Of a stretch of 64,000 nucleotides of DNA, positions 26,323 through 33,822 are shown one piece after another. Every line of letters starts with the position of its first letter. Positions within the stretch are counted from its first letter, which is position 1. The stretch covers positions 153,114 to 217,113 of the forward strand of contig DAIDBD010000007.1 of the NCBI GenBank assembly GCA_027310305.1, given 5' to 3'. The notes under the pieces are model-generated. The model saw only the letters and a program-made list of their open reading frames with translations, was not told where the DNA came from and ran no database searches. A program made the position numbers and the translations under genes. Source of the DNA: Herminiimonas sp. (GTDB lineage: Bacteria; Pseudomonadota; Gammaproteobacteria; Burkholderiales; Burkholderiaceae_D).

Positions 26323-26694
26323 TCAATCTTGCTCGTCTTCCGGATCGTGTGGATCGATCCGGTGCCCGTCAAGTGTGTACAGGCCATATCCCGCAGGACC
26401 ATATCGCCACTCTGTTCTGGTGGCTTCGTCGCTGTCCCAATCGGCATTTCTCGCGACCCAAGCCGCAGCCACTGCAAACGCGAGCAGCAGCGCGAGCCAG
26501 AACGTGGAATAAAGCAACAGACCGAATGCAACGAGCTTGGCCGCCAGCAGCGTCGCCTTGGCGGCGCCCGGCGCCCATCTCCGCACAAGCAGCCAGCCCT
26601 GTGCTCGCCGGTCCAGATGCGCGCAACCTCGCCACGCTCGGCCCAGCATGCGGCCGAGACGTTCTGCGAAGGTGATCTGTGCGGCGGTCTTCAT
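26323..26694 (-). CDS. DUF3742 family protein closing the transfer region
   Basis: From ATG 26694 (ribosome binding site GAGGTAACC) the 123-residue product begins MKTAAQITFAERLGRMLGRA. It has a hydrophobic hairpin at about 45-80 (AAKLVAFGLLLYSTFWLALLL and AFAVAAAWVA) and an acidic Asp-rich tail. A convergent DUF3742 gene after traG is a constant feature of ICEclc/PAGI-2-type elements. Its role is not known. It is six bases from the traG stop. Confidence 0.85.
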   Translation of the reverse strand: MKTAAQITFAERLGRMLGRAWRGCAHLDRRAQGWLLVRRWAPGAAKATLLAAKLVAFGLLLYSTFWLALLLAFAVAAAWVARNADWDSDEATRTEWRYGPAGYGLYTLDGHRIDPHDPEDEQD

Positions 26695-26988
26695 TTCGGT
26701 TACCTCATGGTCGTCCTGTGCTTCTTTTGATACCCGTTCGTTATTCGCTTGATTGAATCCTGCATGAATTTTCAACCCATGAGCGAAATTCTGTGCAAGG
26801 TCAAATCACGTCCGGCAGCGGAAGCCGGCAAACAAGATCGCTCTGGTCTTGGCGTCGTAGCGAAAAAACAAGTGGATCGCGTGGCACGACTTCCAGGATC
26901 AGACGGCTCAGCGGGCGGAACAGCCCGGGGGCTGCGTTGGCCTCAGCACGCAGCCATGGTAAGGAATGCTGCCTGCCATGTCCAGGTT
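26695..26988. other. Intergenic stretch without a supportable gene
   Basis: Short reading frames exist on both strands, but none has a ribosome binding site or recognisable residues. The GC content is lower than in the neighbouring genes. It may be the scar of an insertion between the transfer operon and the AbiE-type cargo. Confidence 0.5.
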
Positions 26989-27091
26989 TTTCACCATTAT
27001 TGGCACTTTCAGCATCTGGTGAAAGCGTGAATCTCAGTGAAATTCTTGCGGCAATTTCACGAAATGTGGTATTTTCAGCGGATGCTGAAAG
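26989..27091. promoter_or_regulatory. Cluster of TTTCA-type dyads, probable AbiEi operator
   Basis: At least seven TTTCA/TGAAA half-sites lie within 103 bases. They form several perfect dyads: TTTCACC (26989-26995) with GGTGAAA (27018-27024), GTGAAATT (27037-27044) with AATTTCAC (27053-27060), TTTCAGC (27073-27079) with GCTGAAA (27084-27090), and the long-range pair CTTTCAGCATC (27006-27016) with GATGCTGAAAG (27081-27091). They sit directly in front of and over the abiEi start. AbiEi antitoxins are known to repress their own operon through inverted repeats. Confidence 0.65.
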
Positions 27092-28164
27092 ACCATCATC
27101 CAATGAAAGAAGCAGAAGCCCGTGCCGGCGAAGCGTTGCGGCGGCTGCTTGAGAACATCCCGATCCTTCACATCGAAGGCATCGAGGCCGAAGCCGTGTC
27201 CGGCGATTGGGAGCCGGACTTGATCGCCCGGCTGCTCGTCGATGGGCGGCCGCACATACTCATCTGCGAGTACAAGTCGAATGGTCAGCCGCGGTACGCC
27301 CGTTCTGCACTGCTGGAACTGCGGAACTACGTGGCGCAGCGAGCCCCGCAGGCAACACCCATCTTCATCGCACCTTACATCTCACCCGCAGTGAGGCAGT
27401 TGTGCGTAGAGAAGGACGTTGGCTATCTCGACCTTGAGGGAAACGCCCGAATCGCCTTCGGCGGCGTGTTCATCGAGCGCATGGTGGCGGACAAGCCCGC
27501 GGCCGAGCAACGCGAACTCAAGTCGCTGTTCAGGCCAAAGTCGGCCCAGGTTCTACGCGCCATGCTGCGCGAGCCCGACCGTGCATGGCGCGTCACCGAG
27601 TTGTCGGCAATCTCCGGGGTCAGCCTGGGGCACGTCAGCAATGTGCGCACCGGCTTGATCGATCGGGAATGGGCGCGAGCGTCGGACGATGGCCTCGTCC
27701 TCTCAGAGCCGGACACACTGCTCGACGCATGGCGAGACAGCTACACCGCACCGCCGGGTGAGCGGCTGCGGTTCTACACGCCTTTGCATGGCAGCACGTT
27801 CGAAGATGCGGCCCGCAGCGCCCTGCTTGCCGAAAGCGGCCCCGGGCGTGCTGTCTTCGCCTCCTTCTCGGCAGCGCAGTGGCTCGCTCCTTACGGGCGC
27901 ACCGGCACGTACTACTTCTTTGCCGACGAGGAAGGTCTGCGCAAGCTCCAGGCCGCACTGAAGCTCGCGCCCGCCTCGAAAGGCGAGAACGTGGCCATCA
28001 CCGTGCCGAAGGACTTGGGACTGCTCGCCGACACGATTGAACCGGTGCCGGGCGCGGTCTGCACGAGCCCGATCCAGACCTACCTTGATCTGTCCATTGC
28101 CGGCGAACGCGGCGCCGAGGCCGCCGAGCACTTACGCCAAGAAAGGCTCTCATGGCCCAAATGA
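27082..28164 (+). CDS. abiEi: AbiEi-like antitoxin / transcriptional regulator (type IV TA)
   Basis: The product has about 360 residues. The start is uncertain: GTG 27037, ATG 27082 and ATG 27103 are all in frame and none has a clear ribosome binding site. I prefer 27082 because earlier codons lie in operator repeats. The N-terminal half (GDWEPDLIARLLVDGRPHIL, then ICEYKSNGQPRYARSAL) looks like a nuclease-like or sensor fold with an E-x-K pair. The middle carries a winged helix (VLRAMLREPDRAWRVTELSA, SGVSLGHVSNVR). The gene overlaps the AbiEii-type toxin gene by 13 bases. Known AbiEi proteins repress the operon and neutralise the toxin without direct binding. Confidence 0.75.
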   Translation: MLKDHHPMKEAEARAGEALRRLLENIPILHIEGIEAEAVSGDWEPDLIARLLVDGRPHILICEYKSNGQPRYARSALLELRNYVAQRAPQATPIFIAPYISPAVRQLCVEKDVGYLDLEGNARIAFGGVFIERMVADKPAAEQRELKSLFRPKSAQVLRAMLREPDRAWRVTELSAISGVSLGHVSNVRTGLIDREWARASDDGLVLSEPDTLLDAWRDSYTAPPGERLRFYTPLHGSTFEDAARSALLAESGPGRAVFASFSAAQWLAPYGRTGTYYFFADEEGLRKLQAALKLAPASKGENVAITVPKDLGLLADTIEPVPGAVCTSPIQTYLDLSIAGERGAEAAEHLRQERLSWPK

Positions 28165-29021
28165 CACCCCAGGAACCACAGTCGGCCGCCGAGTACGACG
28201 ACCGGACGACTGCCGCAGTGAAATCCGTGCTGATCGAGATCGGCCAGATCCTTGGCAGCTTCAAGGGCAAGTTCGCCATCATCGGCGGCGCGGTTCCCTG
28301 GTTGCTGCTGGCCAACGAGGACATGCCGCATGTCGGTACGCTCGACGTGGACGTCGGCCTGGACGCGGAAGCGCTCGGCGACGGCGAGTACGCAACCTTG
28401 ATCGGCGCGCTTCAAGGCCATGGCTATGCCCAGCGCGAGGGACTTCGGCGCTTCCAACTGGTTCGCCAGGTTCCCGCGCGAGATGGTGGAGAAGCGATCG
28501 ATGTCGTGGTCGATTTCCTGATGCCGCGCGACGCTGAGATCGTCAAGAACGATCCCCCGTTAATCAGCGACTTTGCCGTGCAGCGAGCCGATGGCGCCGA
28601 CTTGGCGATGCGGTTCTACCAACTGGTCGCCGTGGCGGGGCCGATGCCCGACGGCGGAACCAACCGCGTGGAGATCGCGGTATGTTCAATCCCCGCTCTG
28701 CTGGCGATGAAAGGCCACGCACTGGCGGGCCGCTACAAGCAGAAGGACGCCTACGATATCTACTACTGCGTGCGGAACTACCCTGGCGGCATCGAGGTGC
28801 TGGCACAAGAATGTTGCCCACTGCTGGGGCATCCCAGCGGCGAGCGCGGTTTCCGGCACATCGCCGACAAGTTCGACACCTTCGAGGGGCATGGGCCTAC
28901 CTGCGTGAGGCGCTTCGTCGAAGACACGCATGCGCTGGGCGATCGCACACCCGAACAGTGGCAGCAGGACGCATTCGGGCAGATCGACGCTCTGCTGCGC
29001 GCCATGGCGCTGCGAGGTTGA
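28152..29021 (+). CDS. abiEii: AbiEii-like nucleotidyltransferase toxin (type IV TA)
   Basis: The 289-residue protein shows the DNA polymerase beta-like nucleotidyltransferase core: GGAVPWLLL (about residue 44), the two catalytic Asp in LDVDVGLDAE (about 63-65), and a third acidic strand EAIDVVVDFLMPRD (about 117). AbiEii toxins transfer nucleotides to tRNA and stop growth during phage infection. Helical C-terminal parts include MKGHALAGRYKQKDAYDIYY, a typical AbiEii segment. It is translated with the overlapping regulator gene upstream. Confidence 0.85.
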   Translation: MAQMTPQEPQSAAEYDDRTTAAVKSVLIEIGQILGSFKGKFAIIGGAVPWLLLANEDMPHVGTLDVDVGLDAEALGDGEYATLIGALQGHGYAQREGLRRFQLVRQVPARDGGEAIDVVVDFLMPRDAEIVKNDPPLISDFAVQRADGADLAMRFYQLVAVAGPMPDGGTNRVEIAVCSIPALLAMKGHALAGRYKQKDAYDIYYCVRNYPGGIEVLAQECCPLLGHPSGERGFRHIADKFDTFEGHGPTCVRRFVEDTHALGDRTPEQWQQDAFGQIDALLRAMALRG

Positions 29022-29032
29022 GTCGCGCGACC

Positions 29033-30400
29033 ATGGACTACGCGCAACTTCGCAACCTGCTGGAGCCTCTGGTCACCGGTCTGAAGGATGCCGGCACCCA
29101 CACCATGCTGCCGACGCTTTGCGAGGAACTGGGCCTGCCTACGCCTGGCGCCGATGGTTCCAAGCGTGAGCGCATGACCGCCAGCTTCAATGCGGTAGCG
29201 GACACGGACCTGCCGATAGTTGCACGCAAGCTGCTGGTGCGCCACCCGCCCAACGCCACCACACGCAACCAGATTCAGGACATCCTCTGGAGCGACAGCC
29301 CGTGTCCGCCCATCCCGAAGCGGTACCGGCGCGAGGTCGCGCGCAGACTCAATAGCGAGGAGCTGTACGGGGATGCCCGCAGGTTCGACGAGCTGTTGGA
29401 GCGCCTGTGGATCTTGGATGCGGATGACTGGATGCACCTGCTGGGAGGAAAACCCAGGGGATTGCGCGCTGAAATCCAGCAGCATGTCCATCGCAACCCG
29501 GAAGACTGGCCGGCTGAGGTGCTATTCGACCAGTTGGGAGCGTATGACGCCTCTGACCGGCGCTTCGCGCTGTTCCTGGAGGGACTGGCTTCGGCTGACG
29601 TGCGCCCCGACGAGGCCATGCAACGCCACTTCGTCGCCTGCGTCAACGAACCGCTGCGCAATTGCGGTGTCGAGCTGCGCGAGACCGACTCGGAAGGCGG
29701 CTACCCGATCTTCTCCCTGGTCTCGTTGCACGCGGCGACCAAGGGCCGGCCGAAAAATCTCATCTTCGCCTCGCCGGACAAGCCCGACCTGCGCTTTCGC
29801 GACGCGCTGGACAACGACGTCGAGATCGTTACCAATGCCGACAAGGTGCTTGTCTATGATCGGCCCATCGGCAACGACGGGCTGCGCTGGAACGATCTGC
29901 AGCAGTGGTGGGGAGAAACCGAGCAGATCGCCGATGCCACGCAGGCCAAGCGCTCGCTGTACGCGCGTCTCAAGGCCAGCCTGCCAAGCAACTCCCCGCC
30001 GCAAACCTTGCTGTTCGATGCTTTCTTCGAGGGGTTTCGCAGTGCCGTGCCCAACCTGCCGGCACTGCTGCCCGAAGTCTGGCTGCATTGGGACCCACGG
30101 ACGGTCAAGGAGAGAGGGCCGGATGCGCTTCTTCGGTTTCGCATGGACTTTCTGCTCCTGCTGCCCCAGGGCGTTCGGGTCGTGATCGAGGTCGACGGCA
30201 AGCATCACTACGCAGACGCCAATGGCAGCGCAGACGTGCAGCGCTATGCGCAAATGGTCAAGGCCGATCGCGAACTCAAACTCGCCGGCTATGAGGTCTT
30301 TCGTTTCGGCGCAGCGGAACTGCAGGTGCCCACGGCGAAGGCCGACGTGAAGGCCTTCTTCGAGGCCCTGTTCAAACGCTACGGCGTACCCACGACCTGA
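29033..30400 (+). CDS. AbiJ-like protein with C-terminal PD-(D/E)XK nuclease domain
   Basis: From ATG 29033 the product has 455 residues. The N-terminal ~90 residues (MDYAQLRNLLEPLVTGLKDA, SASFN-like ADTDLPIVARKLLV) resemble AbiJ-type N-terminal domains. A helical middle follows. The last ~100 residues have a restriction-endonuclease-like fold: Asp in RMDFLLLLPQGVRVV, then the E-x-D/K element EVDGKHHYAD (about residue 388) and the strand ELKLAGYEVFRFGAAEL. It lies 11 bases after the AbiEii-like toxin gene in the same direction, so it is probably co-transcribed. Nuclease activity and a role in phage defence are inferred. Confidence 0.75.
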   Translation: MDYAQLRNLLEPLVTGLKDAGTHTMLPTLCEELGLPTPGADGSKRERMTASFNAVADTDLPIVARKLLVRHPPNATTRNQIQDILWSDSPCPPIPKRYRREVARRLNSEELYGDARRFDELLERLWILDADDWMHLLGGKPRGLRAEIQQHVHRNPEDWPAEVLFDQLGAYDASDRRFALFLEGLASADVRPDEAMQRHFVACVNEPLRNCGVELRETDSEGGYPIFSLVSLHAATKGRPKNLIFASPDKPDLRFRDALDNDVEIVTNADKVLVYDRPIGNDGLRWNDLQQWWGETEQIADATQAKRSLYARLKASLPSNSPPQTLLFDAFFEGFRSAVPNLPALLPEVWLHWDPRTVKERGPDALLRFRMDFLLLLPQGVRVVIEVDGKHHYADANGSADVQRYAQMVKADRELKLAGYEVFRFGAAELQVPTAKADVKAFFEALFKRYGVPTT

Positions 30401-30653
30401 CAACCCAGGCCCGTGCCGGCCCTCAATGCGGGCCTGGGCCAGGACTGACGACAATTCTGCAGCGCTCCGGGTTTGCCGGGGTTGCCCCATGCCGCATTGA
30501 TCGTGGCGCTCCGATCCTGGCGGCTTTATACCCAAAGGCTTCCATAAAAGCCAAAGGGCTGGGAAGGGGGCAAGGGAACGGGGCCAAGGGGAAAGGCCCT
30601 ACCCGAAAAGGCCAAAAGGCCCCCCCCGAGCAGCCCGACATCCGGGGTTCGCC
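30401..30653. other. Structured purine-rich region upstream of mobH, candidate oriT
   Basis: The arms CCCAGGCCCG (30404-30413) and CGGGCCTGGG (30429-30438) form a perfect 10-bp hairpin. Further on, 30548-30635 is a run of purine blocks with repeated AAGGCC/AAAGG units and a C8 tract. There is no reading frame. In ICEclc an origin of transfer is located in front of the relaxase gene, so this is the natural candidate here. The nick site cannot be assigned by eye. Confidence 0.45.
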
Positions 30654-32489
30654 ATGCTCTCGCTGTTCAAACGCAAACGGGTGCTGCCCACTGCCAGCGC
30701 GCCGCCGACGCCCACATCTCCCGCCCAGCCCGGCAAAGGGCTGGTGCGGCCGGAGCCGGCCGCATCGCTGCTGGCGACGCCGCGCCGGCAGAAGCTGCTG
30801 GAACACATCTGGCAGCGAACCTCACTGTCGCGCCGGCAGTTCGCCACGCTCTACCTTGCACCGTTGGAACGCTACGCCGAGCTGGTCCAACAGTTCCCGG
30901 CATCCGAGAGCCATCACCATGCCTACCCGGGCGGCATGCTGGACCACGGCCTGGAGATCGTGGCCTACGCGCTAAAGCTGCGGCAATCGCACTTGCTGCC
31001 CGCCGGCGCCACGCCGGAGGCGCAAGCGGCACAGGCCGAGGCCTGGACCGCCGGCACGGCCTACGCGGCGCTGTTACACGACATCGGCAAGGTCGCCGTG
31101 GACCTGCACGTCGAGTACGCCGACGGCACGATCTGGCACCCCTGGCACGGTCCGCTGCAGCGGCCGTATCGCTTCCGCTACCGCAAGGACCGCGAATATA
31201 GGCTGCACGGCGCCGCTACCGGTCTCCTGTATGCGCGCTTGCTCGATGCCGCCATCTTCGATTGGCTCAGCGGCTATCCCGACCTGTGGGCCGCGCTGCT
31301 GTACGTGCTGGCGGGCCAGTATGAACACGCCGGCACGCTCGGCGAACTGGTCGTGCAAGCCGACCAGGCATCGGTGGCCCAAGAACTCGGCGGCGACCCA
31401 AGCAAGGCTCTGGCAGCACCCCGGCATGCGCTGCAACGCAAGCTGCTGGATGGTCTGCGCTACTTGCTTCGGGAGGAACTCAAGCTGAACCAGCCGCAAG
31501 CCTCAGACGGATGGCTGACCCAGGATGCGCTGTGGCTGGTAAGCAAGACGGTCTCAGACAAACTGCGCGCCCATCTGCTGGCGCAGGGCATCGACGGCAT
31601 CCCATCCAGCAATACCGCCGTCTTCAACGTGCTGCAGGACCATGGCATTGCGCAACCGACACCTGATGGCAAAGCCATCTGGAAGGCCACCATCACCAGC
31701 GACGCGGGCTGGTCTCATACATTCACGCTCCTGCGCCTTGCGCCCTCCCTGATCTGGGAAGGCAGTGAACGGCCTGCTCCGTTCGCCGGCACAGTGGCGG
31801 TAGTGCAGGAAGACGGGGAGCCAACCATTTTGGTGCCCTCGCCAGCCGCGGCGGATTCGGCCGCGGCCGTGTCTTTGCCGGCGCAGTCGGCCGGCGATGG
31901 CGTCGAAGCACTTCTGGATCTGCTCGGCACTTCAGGCATGGCTCCGGCCGACATCTCGTCAACTACAGAACTACTTCCACCGAACATGAAGGGGCCATTC
32001 CTCGAATCCGGTGAGTTAAGGTTGCCGGCCGACGCGATGGCGTCGGCGCCTACAACGACGCCAGGCTTGGAGGAAACGCCGTCTGGTGAGCATTTTGTCA
32101 TCTGGCTCCGCCGGTGTATCGAAGAGCGCCGGCTCATCATCAACGACGCCAAGGCGCTGGTGCATACGGTCAACGATTCCGTCTATCTGGTCAGTCCCGG
32201 AGTATTCCAGCGCTACGCTCAGGAACATCCCGAAACCGCCATGCTTGCCAAGCAGGACCAGTTAGCTGACTGGCAATGGGTGCAGAAACGCTTCGAGAAG
32301 CTGCAACTCCATCGTAAGCAGCAAAACGGTTTGAACATCTGGACGTGCGCGGTCACCGGGCCAAGGAAATCACGGAGACTACACGGATACCTGCTGGAAG
32401 ACCCACATGTTCTGTTCAACGATTTACCGCCGAACAACCCTTACCTGTCTTTATCGCTCTCGACCGACTCCGTGCGCCATCCTTCGTAG
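30654..32489 (+). CDS. mobH: MobH-family relaxase (TraI_2 / HD-type)
   Basis: The 611-residue protein starts at ATG 30654, preceded by a weak GGGGTT-type site. The N-terminal half carries the MobH hallmarks: SHHHAYPGGMLDHGLEIVAY (about residues 88-107) with the three-His run and HG, and the HD motif LLHDIGKVAVDLHVEY (about 140-155). The C-terminal part has a helical putative helicase-interaction domain. MobH relaxases nick the element at oriT and lead the strand into the recipient. It normally precedes the integrase end in these elements; here a ~20-kb defence island comes first. Confidence 0.93.
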   Translation: MLSLFKRKRVLPTASAPPTPTSPAQPGKGLVRPEPAASLLATPRRQKLLEHIWQRTSLSRRQFATLYLAPLERYAELVQQFPASESHHHAYPGGMLDHGLEIVAYALKLRQSHLLPAGATPEAQAAQAEAWTAGTAYAALLHDIGKVAVDLHVEYADGTIWHPWHGPLQRPYRFRYRKDREYRLHGAATGLLYARLLDAAIFDWLSGYPDLWAALLYVLAGQYEHAGTLGELVVQADQASVAQELGGDPSKALAAPRHALQRKLLDGLRYLLREELKLNQPQASDGWLTQDALWLVSKTVSDKLRAHLLAQGIDGIPSSNTAVFNVLQDHGIAQPTPDGKAIWKATITSDAGWSHTFTLLRLAPSLIWEGSERPAPFAGTVAVVQEDGEPTILVPSPAAADSAAAVSLPAQSAGDGVEALLDLLGTSGMAPADISSTTELLPPNMKGPFLESGELRLPADAMASAPTTTPGLEETPSGEHFVIWLRRCIEERRLIINDAKALVHTVNDSVYLVSPGVFQRYAQEHPETAMLAKQDQLADWQWVQKRFEKLQLHRKQQNGLNIWTCAVTGPRKSRRLHGYLLEDPHVLFNDLPPNNPYLSLSLSTDSVRHPS

Positions 32490-32706
32490 AAGGGCGTGGT
32501 TGAGGTGGCGGACGACACTGCGCCAGGCGGCCTGTGTCTTGAACTGCTCCGTGGTCTCCTTGGCCCAGGCCTGTAGCCGCGCTGACACTTACGTCACCAG
32601 TTCCGCTTTCGCCTGTTCGGCATAGGCATGCAACCTGCGAGCCCGCCGGGATGTACGCAATGTTGTCAGAGGGAAGTTGAAAAGCAGTGTCGTCCCTTAA
32701 CCGCAC
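32490..32706. other. Gap with a possible eroded minus-strand gene end
   Basis: On the minus strand, pieces read like natural protein: RRARRLHAYAEQAKAELVT, a stop, then AWAKETTEQFKTQAAWRSVV and RHLNHALLRR running into the mobH end. No start or full frame is left. It may be debris of a gene disrupted when the defence island was inserted. I cannot name it. Confidence 0.35.
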
Positions 32707-33777
32707 TCAACTTTCTTGATCTTCGGGATACGCCACTTGGGGAATCGGTATCCAGCCATTGCGGGTGATGCCTGCCCCGATGCGTATGTTCTTGCTTTCG
32801 GTGGCCGCCCAGTGCCCACCTCGGTGCAATACAGCGCGAATCACCGATTTCCGAGGATGATCCTCATCCGCCTTGGCAGAGCTGCATATGGCATTCCAAG
32901 AATGCTTGTCCGGCATACTGTCCAACCGTGGACCAACCAGTTGATCCAGAATTTCAGTCGAAACATTGTGCCGCCCACCATGGTGAGGCACCTGGAAATA
33001 CCGAATGCCTGGCAGTGCGAGTCCCGCAAAAGGCGCGTAGTCAATTACCTCTTGCAGCGCTTCACGCCCGGCATCGCCAGTAAGCATGACGCGATGACCG
33101 TTTAAGGCAGCCGACTGCACCACACTCATTTCATTTTCACGACTGGTCGGCTCAGGCGGAAAATACTCCTCACCCCACAGGGACTTGATGTATGCCGTCG
33201 CGGCCTTCACTACCCGGAATATGCTGCTCAGCGCGCTGTCCAAAGCACTTTCTTCAACAGCCTCCGGTGTCTTCGCGGAGTCCACAATTAGGTCGAAGTA
33301 GCGCCCCAGGGTTGGTGCCATCACCATGAAGGGACCGATGTTCTGCCCCTGAAGAGGGGCATGGATTGGAATTCCCTTCTCTACCGCAAGATCCTCAAGA
33401 ATTGCCGTGGCATCATAGATGGAACGTAACTTACGTCTCAGTGCTTCAACTGATTCATAGGTCTCAAATCGATCAATCAACTGATCCGCATAGATCCACG
33501 GCCGGTTTATCCAGAGATTTCTGACCGTGCATTGCTCCAGGACTTTTCGCAAGCCATTTGCATGATCGCGATCAGGGTGCGTGAGGATCACATGGTCGAT
33601 GACTGTTGTTCCATAGTAGGTCTTCAGGTGCTCGACAATCTGATCTCCCGTATCCAGATATCCACCGTCAACGACGTGAACGCCCTCAGTGCCATTCACC
33701 GAATAGCGCAGCGTGATCGCATCTCCGCTTTTTGCTGTTTCGACGCCTAGAAAATCAATCTCGAAGTAGTCAGCCAT
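32707..33777 (-). CDS. Metallo-beta-lactamase-fold hydrolase of ubiquitin-like module
   Basis: The 356-residue protein starts at ATG 33777 with a GAGGGGG site. The metal-binding signature THPDRDHANG (His67, Asp69, Asp71, His72) is intact. Later metal ligands are plausible in MLTGDAGREAL and VPHHGGRHN. The fold resembles ComEC/Rec2-type or RNase-like MBL proteins, but the substrate is unknown. It is the last gene of a three-gene minus-strand operon, 45 bases after the E2-E1-JAB fusion gene. MBL-fold proteins have been described next to prokaryotic E1/JAB genes. It is distinct in sequence from the second MBL gene of the operon (36075-37268). Confidence 0.85.
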   Translation of the reverse strand: MADYFEIDFLGVETAKSGDAITLRYSVNGTEGVHVVDGGYLDTGDQIVEHLKTYYGTTVIDHVILTHPDRDHANGLRKVLEQCTVRNLWINRPWIYADQLIDRFETYESVEALRRKLRSIYDATAILEDLAVEKGIPIHAPLQGQNIGPFMVMAPTLGRYFDLIVDSAKTPEAVEESALDSALSSIFRVVKAATAYIKSLWGEEYFPPEPTSRENEMSVVQSAALNGHRVMLTGDAGREALQEVIDYAPFAGLALPGIRYFQVPHHGGRHNVSTEILDQLVGPRLDSMPDKHSWNAICSSAKADEDHPRKSVIRAVLHRGGHWAATESKNIRIGAGITRNGWIPIPQVAYPEDQES

Positions 33778-33822
33778 ACATCCCCCTCGTTTTATGCCAA
33801 TAAAGTGCTGGTGGCTTTGCCC

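Noticed and set aside
26749..27030. 93-residue plus-strand frame between DUF3742 and abiEi
   Set aside because: No ribosome binding site, no recognisable residues, and it runs into the operator repeats.
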